A DNA stretch of 64,000 bases. Origin: Rubrivivax sp. A210. Its GTDB lineage: Bacteria; Pseudomonadota; Gammaproteobacteria; Burkholderiales; Burkholderiaceae_C. Every line of letters begins with the position of its first letter. The stretch's first letter is position 1. The notes under the pieces are model-generated. The model worked only from the letters and a program-made list of their open reading frames with translations, was not told the origin of the DNA and searched no databases. The stretch lies in contig NZ_CAJGBN010000004.1 in assembly GCF_904426505.1 (NCBI RefSeq), positions 1 through 64,000 of the forward strand. The letters are read 5' to 3'. Shown here piece after piece: positions 1 to 9,018 of this stretch. Made by a program: the position numbers and the translations under genes.

Positions 1-126
1 CCACTGCTTGCCACCCAATGCTCCTACTCTCCAGCACACTCTTCTCCCTACGTCACTGCTTTTTTTTTCACGATACGGAGCCCACCGAGAGCTACACTCT
101 TCCCCTACCGGACGCTCTTCCGATCT
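1..126 (+). other. Sequencing-adapter contamination at contig end
   Basis: From about base 69 to 126 the sequence follows the Illumina P5/TruSeq universal adapter with scattered errors. It ends in the exact GCTCTTCCGATCT tail (114-126). A second, more degraded adapter-like stretch lies at about 35-58 (ACACTCTT, CTCCCTAC), followed by a T run. The adapter match is seen directly. It follows that bases 1-126 are not chromosomal and that open frames running through them, in particular the end of the caspase-like gene, are artificial. Confidence 0.93.
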
Positions 127-1502
127 GCCGCCTGTTGACGCGCTTGCCGCGCCGGCTCTTCCGAGGCGCCGCCCGAGCCCAGGCGCGTCGCCATCGCCAC
201 CGCCTGGCCGGCCAGCGTGCCGGTGGTGCTGACCGCGGCGCCGGCCACCGAGACCGCCGCCGCGGCCTCGGCCGCCTTGACGCCGGCCGCCACCGCGGCG
301 GCCGTGCCTGCCACGGCAGCCACCGTCCCTGCGGCGCTGGCCACGCTGCCCAGGGCCGGGCTGCCGGGGACATTGGGGGCCTCGGGCACGGTCGAACGGG
401 GCGCATCCGACGTGGGTGGCGCCTCGCTGCGCGAGCCGGAGGCCGGCGGCGGCATCTGCTGCAGCACCTCGCCCACGGCCTGCTCGCCCACGCGCGACGG
501 CCGGGTGGCGGCGCGCAGCGCCTGCTTCAGGCCTTCGCGGGCGTATTCCTCGGGCGTGGTGGGCAGCATGGCGTCGAGCAGCTTCAGCTCGGCGAATTCC
601 TCGCGGTTGTCGGTGTCGCCGCCGACCCAGGGCGCAGCCAGGCCCAGCGTGGCGTCGAAGATGACGCGGCGCGCCTCGCGCAGCGCTTCGGCGCCGGTGA
701 TGCGCGGCTTGATCAAGGTGCCGGCCAGCACGCGCGCAAAGCGCGAGGCGGCGATCTCGCGCGGATCGGCGGGCGCCGGCTCGGGCAGGGGCGCGGCCGC
801 CGGCACGTCCTGCAGCGCGCCCAGGCCGAGGCCGAAGAGGGCCATCATGCCCGGCGGCAGGCGCTGCTCGGCCAGGCCGGGCTGGGACAGCGCGGCCAGC
901 GCCGGGTGGCGGTAGGCGGCGTCGACGACCAGCAGGCGCGGGCTGTCGGCGGTGCCGATGAGGGCGTCCACCAGCTCCTGCAGTGGCACGGTCTGGGCCG
1001 CCAGGCGTGCCTCCAGGCCCGGGCCTTCGAGCACGGTGTCACGCGCCAGCAGCAGGTTGCGGCCGTTCACCTGGGCGCCCAGGCCGGTGAAATAGGCGAA
1101 GCCGAGGCCGCCTGGCTGCAGGCGCTCGCGAAACTCCCGCAGCGCCTCGCGCAGCTCGCCGGCAGTGGCGTCCTCGCGCAGCATCACGACGAAGCCGCCA
1201 GCGCGCAGCGCCGCCGCCAGCGCCCGGACGTCGCGCGGCGCGCTGTCCACGGCCAGCCGCGGGCCGTTGCGGGCGATGCCCACCACCAGGGCCAGGCGCT
1301 GCCGGCCCTGGCCCAGCGCGGCGTCGATGGCGCGCACCGCACGCGGCACCTGCAGCTTCATATCCTTGGCCTCGGGCAGCTTCAGCTCGGGCGCCGGCAC
1401 GACGGGCGCGGAGCCCTCCTGCGCCGAAGCCGGCACGGCCGGCAGCAGCAGCAGCACACAGAAGGCGAGGCGGGTGCAGAAGGGGCGGATGGCGGTGGTC
1501 AT
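127..1502 (-). CDS. Caspase-fold (peptidase C14-like) secreted protein, catalytic dyad lost, 3' truncated
   Basis: The ATG at 1502 opens a signal peptide (hydrophobic core [14 protein letters not shown], cut near AQE). The caspase p20-like fold follows, with recognisable strand landmarks [40 protein letters not shown] and [12 protein letters not shown]. In orthocaspases these last two read YFxGHGxQ and LDACRxxP. Here the histidine is Leu and the cysteine is Ala, so proteolysis is unlikely. A low-complexity Ala/Val-rich C-terminal part runs into the adapter at the contig end, so the true stop is missing. A scaffolding or pseudoenzyme role is inference. The start was chosen because the signal peptide begins there; a longer frame up to 1631 looks like upstream GC-rich noise. 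Confidence 0.75.
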
Positions 1503-1774
1503 GGCGGTGGGATCTCGTCGGCACCCGGCGCGCAGCGCGCCAGGCGGCCCGGCCGACTGTGGCAGAAGGCATGGCCTCCGGCGGCATCGGCCCGCTGCGC
1601 CTGTGCCAAGCAGTTGGCATGGATGCCGCACCGCTGCGGCCAGGGCGCCCGGCGGGCGGCCGGGGTGGCGCCGCGCTCAAGTTCGGGCCCGGACCGCCGA
1701 TGTCTTTCCGGGTGGGCGGCAACCGGTGTGCGGCGCGAGGGCGGCCGTGCCTGCCGACCGAAGGAGTTCTGCGC
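1503..1774. other. Intergenic region between divergent caspase-like and chemoreceptor genes
   Basis: This 272-bp GC-rich stretch should carry the promoters of both flanking genes. I see no convincing -10/-35 pair. The only clear element is the AAGGAG ribosome-binding site at 1761-1766 for the chemoreceptor. Confidence 0.4.
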
Positions 1775-3328
1775 GTGACCAGGAATCTCAGCATCAAGGC
1801 CCAGATCGGCCTCGCCTTCGCCTGCCTGACCGGCATCTTCGGCATCACCCTGCTCGCGCTGGGCGTGCTGCTGTCGGGCATGTCGCGCCAGGTCAGCGAG
1901 ATGAACGAGGTGAGACTGCCCTTCGTGCTGGTGGCCGACGAGATGAACCTGGCGCGCGCCGACGTGCAGCAGTTCCTCACCGACGTCTCGGCCACCCACG
2001 ATCCGGCCGGCTACAAGGACGCCCGCGCCGCCGCCGACACCTTCATGGCCGGCCTGCAGAAGTTTCGCCAGCTCTACCACGGCGACCCGAGCCAGCTGCA
2101 GGAGCTGGACCTGCTGGAGCGCGACTTCAAGCGCCTGGTGGCCACCGGAGAGGCCATGGCCGCGGCCTACATCGAGCAGGGCATGGAGGCGGGCAATCGG
2201 CTGATGAAGGGCAGCGACGGCCAAGCCGGCTTCGACCAGGACAGCGCGACGCTGGGCCAGCGGCTGGACCGCTTTCGCCAGCAGCAGGTGGCGCAGGCCA
2301 GCTCGGTGGCCGCCGCGGGCGTGGCGGTGGCGTGGCGCATGAACGTCGGCATGGCCATCGCCGGCGCGGTCTCGGTGCTGCTGGCGGTGTTGCTGGGCAG
2401 CCTGATCGTGCCCTCGATCACGCGGCCTCTGGAGCAGGCGGTGGGCATCGCGCGCCGCGTGGCCGCCGGCGACCTGGGCGTGGCCATCGCCTGCGAGGGC
2501 CGCAACGAGACCGCCAGGCTGCTGCAGGCCCTGCGCGACATGCAGCAGCAATTGGCCGAGGTGGTGCTGCGCGTGCGCGGCGCGGCCAATGGCGTGGCCG
2601 ATTCCAGCGCCGCCATCGAGCGCGGCGACGTCGACCTCTCCAGCCGCACCGACAGCCAGGCCGCGTCGCTGGAACAGACCTCGGCCGCGGTGCTGGACCT
2701 GGGCCAGCGCATCCGCCAGAACGCCGACAGCGCCAACCAGGCCAACCGGCTGTCCATCGCCTCATCGGACATCGCGGCCAAGGGCGGCGAGGTGGTGGCC
2801 CAGGTGGTCGACACGATGAAGGGCATCCACGACGCCTCGCGCCGCATCGCCGACATCATCCAGGTCATCGACGGCATCGCCTTCCAGACCAATATCCTGG
2901 CGCTCAACGCGGCGGTGGAGGCGGCACGCGCCGGCGAACAGGGCCGCGGCTTCGCGGTGGTTGCCGGCGAGGTGCGCCTGCTGGCCGGGCGCGCGGCCCA
3001 GGCTGCGCAGGAGATCAAGACGCTGATCTCGGCCAGCGTCGAGCGGGTGGAGAGCGGCAGCGAACTGGTCGACCGCGCCGGCTCCACCATGAGCCAGATC
3101 GTCGCCAGCATCCGCGAGGTGACGGTGCTGATGGGCACCATCAGCAGCGCCAGCCAGCGCCAGAGCGAGGACGTGGCCCAGCTCGGCGAAGCGGTGACGC
3201 TGATGGACGGCATGACGCAGCAGAACGCGCGCCTGGTGGAGAACATGGCCGACGCGGCGCACGGCCTCAAGGGCCGCGCCGACGAGCTGGTGCGCTCGGT
3301 GGCGGTGTTCAGCGTGGGGGGGAGGTAG
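1775..3328 (+). CDS. Methyl-accepting chemotaxis protein
   Basis: Inner-membrane chemoreceptor that would signal to CheA/CheW. The GTG at 1775 is preceded by AAGGAG 8 bases upstream and gives a 517-residue protein whose first helix starts about residue 8 ([20 protein letters not shown]). The frame stays open further upstream but lacks an RBS there. Order: TM1, a periplasmic four-helix-bundle type sensor, TM2 ([20 protein letters not shown]), HAMP, then the cytoplasmic coiled coil. The conserved hairpin tip is intact ([32 protein letters not shown]). No C-terminal CheR-tethering pentapeptide is present. The ligand cannot be told from sequence. It is unrelated to the convergent operon that follows. 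Confidence 0.92.
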   Translation: MTRNLSIKAQIGLAFACLTGIFGITLLALGVLLSGMSRQVSEMNEVRLPFVLVADEMNLARADVQQFLTDVSATHDPAGYKDARAAADTFMAGLQKFRQLYHGDPSQLQELDLLERDFKRLVATGEAMAAAYIEQGMEAGNRLMKGSDGQAGFDQDSATLGQRLDRFRQQQVAQASSVAAAGVAVAWRMNVGMAIAGAVSVLLAVLLGSLIVPSITRPLEQAVGIARRVAAGDLGVAIACEGRNETARLLQALRDMQQQLAEVVLRVRGAANGVADSSAAIERGDVDLSSRTDSQAASLEQTSAAVLDLGQRIRQNADSANQANRLSIASSDIAAKGGEVVAQVVDTMKGIHDASRRIADIIQVIDGIAFQTNILALNAAVEAARAGEQGRGFAVVAGEVRLLAGRAAQAAQEIKTLISASVERVESGSELVDRAGSTMSQIVASIREVTVLMGTISSASQRQSEDVAQLGEAVTLMDGMTQQNARLVENMADAAHGLKGRADELVRSVAVFSVGGR

Positions 3329-3465
3329 GGGCGTGGGGTGTGGGCTTGGCGGCGGTTTGATCGACGCTGCGAAGTGACTCGAAGCCTGCCAGGAACTGAA
3401 TCCCTTCAGGGGGCACGCTGGCGGTTCCCGGCCGCGACGACGCCACTCTTCAGTGGACGACCCAA
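3329..3465. other. Left boundary of the defence island; weak hairpins
   Basis: Space between the convergent chemoreceptor and mad8. It holds two short hairpins, CTGAA-tccc-TTCAG (3396-3409) and CCACT-cttc-AGTGG (3443-3456), neither followed by a T run. They could end transcription of the mad operon, but the support is weak. No copy of the tRNA-Arg 3' end is visible here. Confidence 0.35.
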
Positions 3466-6400
3466 TCACGCCTTGACCGCAACCCGGGTCGCCCCACCAT
3501 GCTGCGTGACGCGAGGCCTGCAGCGCAGTTTGACGGCACCCTTCGAGAAGGACTCGTCCGTCGCCTTGCTTGACCAGACGTAGGCCTCACCCGCCTTCAG
3601 CAAGGCCATGCGCTCAGGCGTCAGATTGCCCAGCGCGGCGTTGGCCTTCTGAATGTGCTTCAGCCAAGCGGGCGAGTTGAACTTGTGCAGGATGATCTGG
3701 CTGGACAGTTCGATCAGGCTGACCGGCACGGACGGCGGGTCTTGGCTGGCCACCATGATGCTGACGCCCTTGTGCCGCATCTCTCGAACCACTTCGATCA
3801 GCCCGGCGACCAGATCCGGGCTTTCGATGTACTTATGGGCCTCGTCGAACACCACCAGTTTGTTGAAGTTGCGTCCATCGATCCGTGCATCAGCAAAGAG
3901 CTGCAGGAGCACGACGAAGAGCCCTAGAGCCTGATCCTTCTCGATGTACTCATCCCGAAGGTCGACGATGATCAATCGCCCGGGCTTGACGACTTCGGTG
4001 AGCGAAGCCGAATCATTGATGTAGTCGGCCGCCAACTCCAGGCGCATGCGAGCCAATTCCTTCAAATGCTCTGGTATCGACGACGCCTCGACACCTGCGC
4101 GGAGTCCTTCAAGAGAAATGTCGTCGCGCATGGCTTTCATGATGCGCATGATCTGGCGGATGTAGGTGGCTTGATTGCCTACGGCTCCCATCAGGAATTT
4201 CCAGTGCGATGCCTTCAGTTCCGAGGCCGAGAATTGCAAGGGCAGCACTTCGATATCCGGGTACTCCGCCTGCCGCTCCTCTATCTTGTCCGCGGGCACG
4301 AGCAACAAGACATCGTCGAGCGCCTTCGGCTCCGCGCCATACGCTTCCTTCAGCGCCCGAACCTGATCTTCAACACTGTTCGCGTCCACCATCGACGTGA
4401 ACTCGGGCTTGTAGTCCATGGTCGGGCTGTAGTGGAAGATCACCGTGGACAGCGGCTCGGGCAGGCAGTTGATGCCAGGGATTGCCAACGAGGCCATCTC
4501 CGCGACGCTGCCCAACGTGTAGCTCTTTCCGCCCCCCTGAACGCCGAACAGACTGATGGTGTGGGTCTGATTGAGGTCGAGCGCAACCTTGCGCCCGGAC
4601 ACCTCGCCCAGCAAGCCGTACTGAGGCGTTGTCCCGGTGGCGCCGAGCATGATGTCGTAGGCAACCTGGGTCTCGGGAGAGTGGCCAGCCGAAGCTCGAG
4701 GGGCAATGGTTGGGCCTGCCGCTGACACCACCGCCTCGAACTCTGGCACCAGAGTTAGGTTCTGATCGTCCGCAGCGGGTGGCGTTGGTTCCGGAGTTGC
4801 GATCAATGCTTGGGCAGGTGTGATCGCTGCAGGGGTCAACGTTGACAAAGGCCGGGGCTCGCGCGCCTTCGGCGCGGGGATGGTCTCGGGCGGCCGATAG
4901 GTCTCACGTGGGCTGTCTTCCCATGCCAAAGTGCGATCACGGGGTCGACTCAGAAACGCCGCGGTTTCAAATGTCGGCACGGCTGGTGCCAACTCTCTGC
5001 GGCGCAGCAGTTCCTGGGTGACTTCCCGCGCCACATCTGCAGGCCGGGACGTCAGCAAGTTGGCGATGGTCTCGGAATCGGTCACTGCCGACTCGACCAG
5101 CTGCCGAATGAGGTCACTGCCGATTCGGTAAAACTCGATGCCGTTCTCGTGCTCGGCCGGCTCGGTACCTGGTTTGCTGAAGTCAAATACCACGGCGCTG
5201 CGCGTGAACTTCAGCGTGTAAGGTCGCTGGTCCAGGCGGCGCAAGAAGTAGTGCGCTTCCTCTGCAGCTTCGGGCAAAACGACGCCATACCGCTCTGATC
5301 GATCCAAGTAGAAACCCAGCAATGCTGCGAGGTCACGGTTCTTGATCGGTCGATCCGGACGATCCACCTCAGCGCGCTTAGGGTCGAAGTGGTAGGAGAG
5401 GACTTGCTCCGTCTGCGTGATTTGCTCGGCAATCGACGCCTTCAATTGGCCGTAGGCCGCCACATCGCCCACTTGGCTGTAGCACTTGACCTCAACCAAC
5501 CTGCAAGTCACTTCGCGGCTGGCCGGGTCAAGATCGAACAGGGCAAGATCGGTGCGCCTGAAGTTGACCTCATCCCCCATCTCTGCCGCGTTCTGCCTGA
5601 GGGCCTTGTACAACTCCAGATGCGCGTCCAAGGGCACCACGACCTGATTCTGGAAAACGCCTTGATGCTCGAGGAACAAGCGGGAAAGGGCAAGCCCCAT
5701 CGCCTCGGCTCTTTGCGTCGACGAGGACAACAACTTCAGGGCCAAGCGGCCCGACAGCGAGCGCAACTGATCCAGCATCACCAAGGCGTGCCGACTTGTA
5801 CTTGGCAGGCCATACTCGCCCAGAATGGGCACCAACAGTGACTCCAGCTCGGCGACCGAGCGCGAAGTGATGGCCAAGCGATGGCTCATCGCATTCGCCA
5901 TGTCAGGAGAGTGGTCGATCAGATAGTCTGGGCGCGTGGAGTGCCGGCGGTGATCAAAGAACTCGATGCCAAGGTTCCGGTCAATCGTGAGCACCCAATC
6001 GCTCACCTCGTGTACCTGATGGAGCATCGCACGCTCGTCGGCCGACAGGCTCAATGCCACCACGGGCCGCGCATGGGGCAAGTACTGGCTGCGTGCGACG
6101 GTCGCCACGGCAACCGATACTGCGCGTGAGATGCCCCCCATCAGATCAGACAACGCCTCGGCTCCCTCAATCGGCTGCGGGGCGCCATGCAGTGGGCGCC
6201 GAAGCCAGGTAATGGATTGCTCGTCCTCCCGATAGTCCACTTCGAAGGGCTGAACCAGGCCATGGACAAAGGAGGAATCATCCGAGTCGTGGACGTCTAC
6301 GGCGCGAATCTCCTCGGCGGGAAACAAGTCAAACAGGAAGGACAGATGTGCTGCATGCGAGTCCGGTTCGTCTCGGAACTCCTTGATCGCGCGGACAGCC

Positions 6401-9018
6401 AAGCGCAGCTTAGGGCGCAGATGGCTGTCCGTTGGCGTTGAAAATGCATCCGCTTCCTTCGCGCTGGTTCCGGAGTCCGGGGCCAGTAACTCCAGCAAAG
6501 CGTCCCCAGTCGATGGGGCCGCCGGATCGAGGACGAACAGCCTGATGTCGTAGCGAAGATCAGCAAACTCGGGGTGACGCTGCAGTGTCAGCAGTATCTC
6601 GGCCAGGGCGGCTGCTCGACCAGCGTTGAAAGCGTTGATCGTCAGGGTTTCGACATAGGGGTGCTGAATCAGATAGCGCTGTACCCTCGCCGCTAGATAG
6701 GCGCTGTCGATGGTCGCCCCCCCGATGGCAGGCTCGGGCAAACCGAGCGCTGCACACACCTCCCCAATCAGACCCCGGGGATCCTTCTCGTCGGTTGCGG
6801 CATACAGTGACCAGAACGGGCTGATGCTGTCCACGGCCAGCGCCGTGCGACCCAATTCCTCGCCGAACGGAAGCACCGGAGGAAAAGCGGCCGGCGCAAG
6901 CTGCTTGATCACCGCGTCGCGGGTCGGGACCACGAACTCACGACTGCTCGACCGACTTCGCTCTACCCAGGTCTGTCCGAGCTGGCTCCAGGCGACATGC
7001 CAGTTCGCGCGCAGAGGATGCGTCGGGCCGAGAAGCACGACGTCTCGCCGCCTGCCTTGATAGTCCTCCAACACCAGGGCCACCGAATCGATGGTGAGTG
7101 CGCAGCGCGCCTCATCCAGTGCCTGGCGCGCGACCGCGGCGTCGGTTGAACCGGACCGGGCCAGAACGGCATCAATCCAGGCCAGATAGGCGGCGGCATA
7201 GTTTTGAGCCGGCTCCTGCAGGTGCAGAAGATCGCTCGCCTGCATGATCAATCGCTGATCCCCTTGCAGGATGGCGCCAAAGAGCGTGGCCCGAGCTTCT
7301 CTGAATCGCGTCACCTCGTCCGAGGCGGGCCATTTGAAGCTTGTCGTGGCGCGCGTGGCAACACCGGAGGCGCTGACCGAAAGCCGCAATCGGTTGAGGC
7401 CATCCGGATCCTCAAGAAACGCACGTTCCAGGCTGGCCAATACACCAGACACCAAGACGTTCGCCTTTCCCTCCTTGCCTAGCCGAATCTCCAGCGTTTC
7501 GCCGCTGGTCGCGGCCTTGCTGCTTCGCTCCACCCACGCACACCCCGTGATCGTGACGGAACTGGGGTCACGATCCTGAGTCACCGCCGCGAAACGCGCG
7601 CGCAGCAACGCATGCATCAGGCTGGGCTCTCGCGGCACCGCACGCTGAGGAGGCTCCACCTCCACCTCGTCGTCGGTGACGACGTAGAAGAGGTCGCTCT
7701 CGTTGGCATTGACATGCGTCTCCGACGCATCGCCGTTGAAGCGAACAGGGTTGCCTTCGCCGTCAGCGAGCGGAATGCGGTCTCCGTCTTCGGCTTCCGC
7801 ATACACACGCACGAAGTGCCAGCCTTCCTCCCAGTCGATCTTGCCAATTGACGGAAAGGAGATCACACCCGAATCCGTGCCCTTGGTCCATGCCGCTTTG
7901 CGTCGACGCAATCCGGTTGGACCGTTGTCGCGCGAAACAACCTCCGCCACGAAGCGGGACAAGCCCTCCACCTTCGATGGCACGGGATCGACCCGGAACG
8001 CGACACTGAACTTCTTCAGTCCGGTCTTCGAGATGGGCAACACCCTGTGACCCATCAACTCGGCCAGACGAGGGTCTTGGTTGTCAGCCTTCACCACCGG
8101 CAAGTCGGGCAGGACGACATCACCAATAAAGATCGCGTCCGGGTTGACGCCCCCGTCCTCAAACAGCCATTTGTTGAAAGCCAGAGGCCAATGCAAGCGG
8201 TCGCGGACGATCAGCGAAGTCCAATCCTTTGGGTTGGCAACACCGACGCGCGAAAAGAACTCACCCAGCTGCCGGCAGAACACGGGGTCAAGCAGGCCCA
8301 AGTCCAGGGCGCGCACGCGCTCGGTCTTGTTGGACCAGGTGACGCGCTCCACACACTCGCGGTTGCGTGAGATCCGTGCAGGCGCGCGCTCGGCCTGTTG
8401 AAACAGCTCGAAATCGGGCACCAGAGCCAGCTCGAAAAGCGCCGCGCCCATGGCATCCTGATCAAAGTCGTTGACCTGGCAGGTGAGCAGATACCGGGCC
8501 ACTGCCGCATCGCCGGCAAACTGCCAGCGGGCCTCGCTTCGGCGCAGTTCACCCAAGCAGGCCTCGACGGCCACACGGAGATGGACCGGAACCTGCGTCA
8601 CCAGCTGAGCATTCAGCTCGGTGTAGGCGCCCTCGATCGACACCTCTTCAAACGTCGCTACGCCAAAGGAGTCTTCTGCCGAGGCACGCAGATCGTTGGG
8701 TACGAACACCATCAACGGTGGTCGCAGCTCGTCATCGGGCAGGGGGTTTCGCAGCTCCACCAGCTTGGTGCTGCTGACGGCCAGCTCTGGTGCCATTGCA
8801 CGGAGGCTGTCGTCTGCCAGAACCACCACGTTGGCTGAGGGAACGGCCGCACGGAGGCCGCCTGCCAAGCGAATCATCAGCTCACGATCCAAATCGGTGA
8901 CGCGCATGCAATGCCCGAGGTCTCGGGCCGCCAGAAGCCTGGACAGCTTGGGCAGCAGCACCGATTCAAGTGCGGCGTTCAGTTCCTGGCTGGTGAGTTC
9001 ACGCAGTCCCTGGCTCAT
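3466..9018 (-). CDS. mad8: MAD8: giant HerA-like ATPase with PD-(D/E)xK-like motif
   Basis: 1,850 residues, last gene of the defence operon. The C-terminal third is a HerA/FtsK-type P-loop ATPase. Walker A is GVQGGGKSYT near residue 1490 and Walker B is KLVVFDEAHKY near residue 1720, followed by a VASQDP sensor segment typical of HerA relatives. In the middle, near residues 1150-1180, ALFDLD then LVEVKC about 14 residues on has the spacing of a PD-(D/E)xK nuclease core. The N-terminal part is not recognised. The gene starts by ATGA overlap with mad7. Members of this family are called the MAD8 ATP-binding protein; large HerA-type proteins such as DptH also act in DNA-modification-linked restriction. 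DNA translocation and cleavage are inferred, not shown. Confidence 0.85.
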   Translation of the reverse strand: MSQGLRELTSQELNAALESVLLPKLSRLLAARDLGHCMRVTDLDRELMIRLAGGLRAAVPSANVVVLADDSLRAMAPELAVSSTKLVELRNPLPDDELRPPLMVFVPNDLRASAEDSFGVATFEEVSIEGAYTELNAQLVTQVPVHLRVAVEACLGELRRSEARWQFAGDAAVARYLLTCQVNDFDQDAMGAALFELALVPDFELFQQAERAPARISRNRECVERVTWSNKTERVRALDLGLLDPVFCRQLGEFFSRVGVANPKDWTSLIVRDRLHWPLAFNKWLFEDGGVNPDAIFIGDVVLPDLPVVKADNQDPRLAELMGHRVLPISKTGLKKFSVAFRVDPVPSKVEGLSRFVAEVVSRDNGPTGLRRRKAAWTKGTDSGVISFPSIGKIDWEEGWHFVRVYAEAEDGDRIPLADGEGNPVRFNGDASETHVNANESDLFYVVTDDEVEVEPPQRAVPREPSLMHALLRARFAAVTQDRDPSSVTITGCAWVERSSKAATSGETLEIRLGKEGKANVLVSGVLASLERAFLEDPDGLNRLRLSVSASGVATRATTSFKWPASDEVTRFREARATLFGAILQGDQRLIMQASDLLHLQEPAQNYAAAYLAWIDAVLARSGSTDAAVARQALDEARCALTIDSVALVLEDYQGRRRDVVLLGPTHPLRANWHVAWSQLGQTWVERSRSSSREFVVPTRDAVIKQLAPAAFPPVLPFGEELGRTALAVDSISPFWSLYAATDEKDPRGLIGEVCAALGLPEPAIGGATIDSAYLAARVQRYLIQHPYVETLTINAFNAGRAAALAEILLTLQRHPEFADLRYDIRLFVLDPAAPSTGDALLELLAPDSGTSAKEADAFSTPTDSHLRPKLRLAVRAIKEFRDEPDSHAAHLSFLFDLFPAEEIRAVDVHDSDDSSFVHGLVQPFEVDYREDEQSITWLRRPLHGAPQPIEGAEALSDLMGGISRAVSVAVATVARSQYLPHARPVVALSLSADERAMLHQVHEVSDWVLTIDRNLGIEFFDHRRHSTRPDYLIDHSPDMANAMSHRLAITSRSVAELESLLVPILGEYGLPSTSRHALVMLDQLRSLSGRLALKLLSSSTQRAEAMGLALSRLFLEHQGVFQNQVVVPLDAHLELYKALRQNAAEMGDEVNFRRTDLALFDLDPASREVTCRLVEVKCYSQVGDVAAYGQLKASIAEQITQTEQVLSYHFDPKRAEVDRPDRPIKNRDLAALLGFYLDRSERYGVVLPEAAEEAHYFLRRLDQRPYTLKFTRSAVVFDFSKPGTEPAEHENGIEFYRIGSDLIRQLVESAVTDSETIANLLTSRPADVAREVTQELLRRRELAPAVPTFETAAFLSRPRDRTLAWEDSPRETYRPPETIPAPKAREPRPLSTLTPAAITPAQALIATPEPTPPAADDQNLTLVPEFEAVVSAAGPTIAPRASAGHSPETQVAYDIMLGATGTTPQYGLLGEVSGRKVALDLNQTHTISLFGVQGGGKSYTLGSVAEMASLAIPGINCLPEPLSTVIFHYSPTMDYKPEFTSMVDANSVEDQVRALKEAYGAEPKALDDVLLLVPADKIEERQAEYPDIEVLPLQFSASELKASHWKFLMGAVGNQATYIRQIMRIMKAMRDDISLEGLRAGVEASSIPEHLKELARMRLELAADYINDSASLTEVVKPGRLIIVDLRDEYIEKDQALGLFVVLLQLFADARIDGRNFNKLVVFDEAHKYIESPDLVAGLIEVVREMRHKGVSIMVASQDPPSVPVSLIELSSQIILHKFNSPAWLKHIQKANAALGNLTPERMALLKAGEAYVWSSKATDESFSKGAVKLRCRPRVTQHGGATRVAVKA

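Noticed and set aside
8-232. Short frames across the first 230 bases
   Set aside because: They read through adapter sequence and are antisense to the caspase-like gene.
3329-3465. Possible left attachment repeat of the tRNA-Arg 3' end
   Set aside because: Only a loose similarity (CCAGGAACTGAAT against GGCAGGAATCGAAC); no exact run long enough to be an att site.
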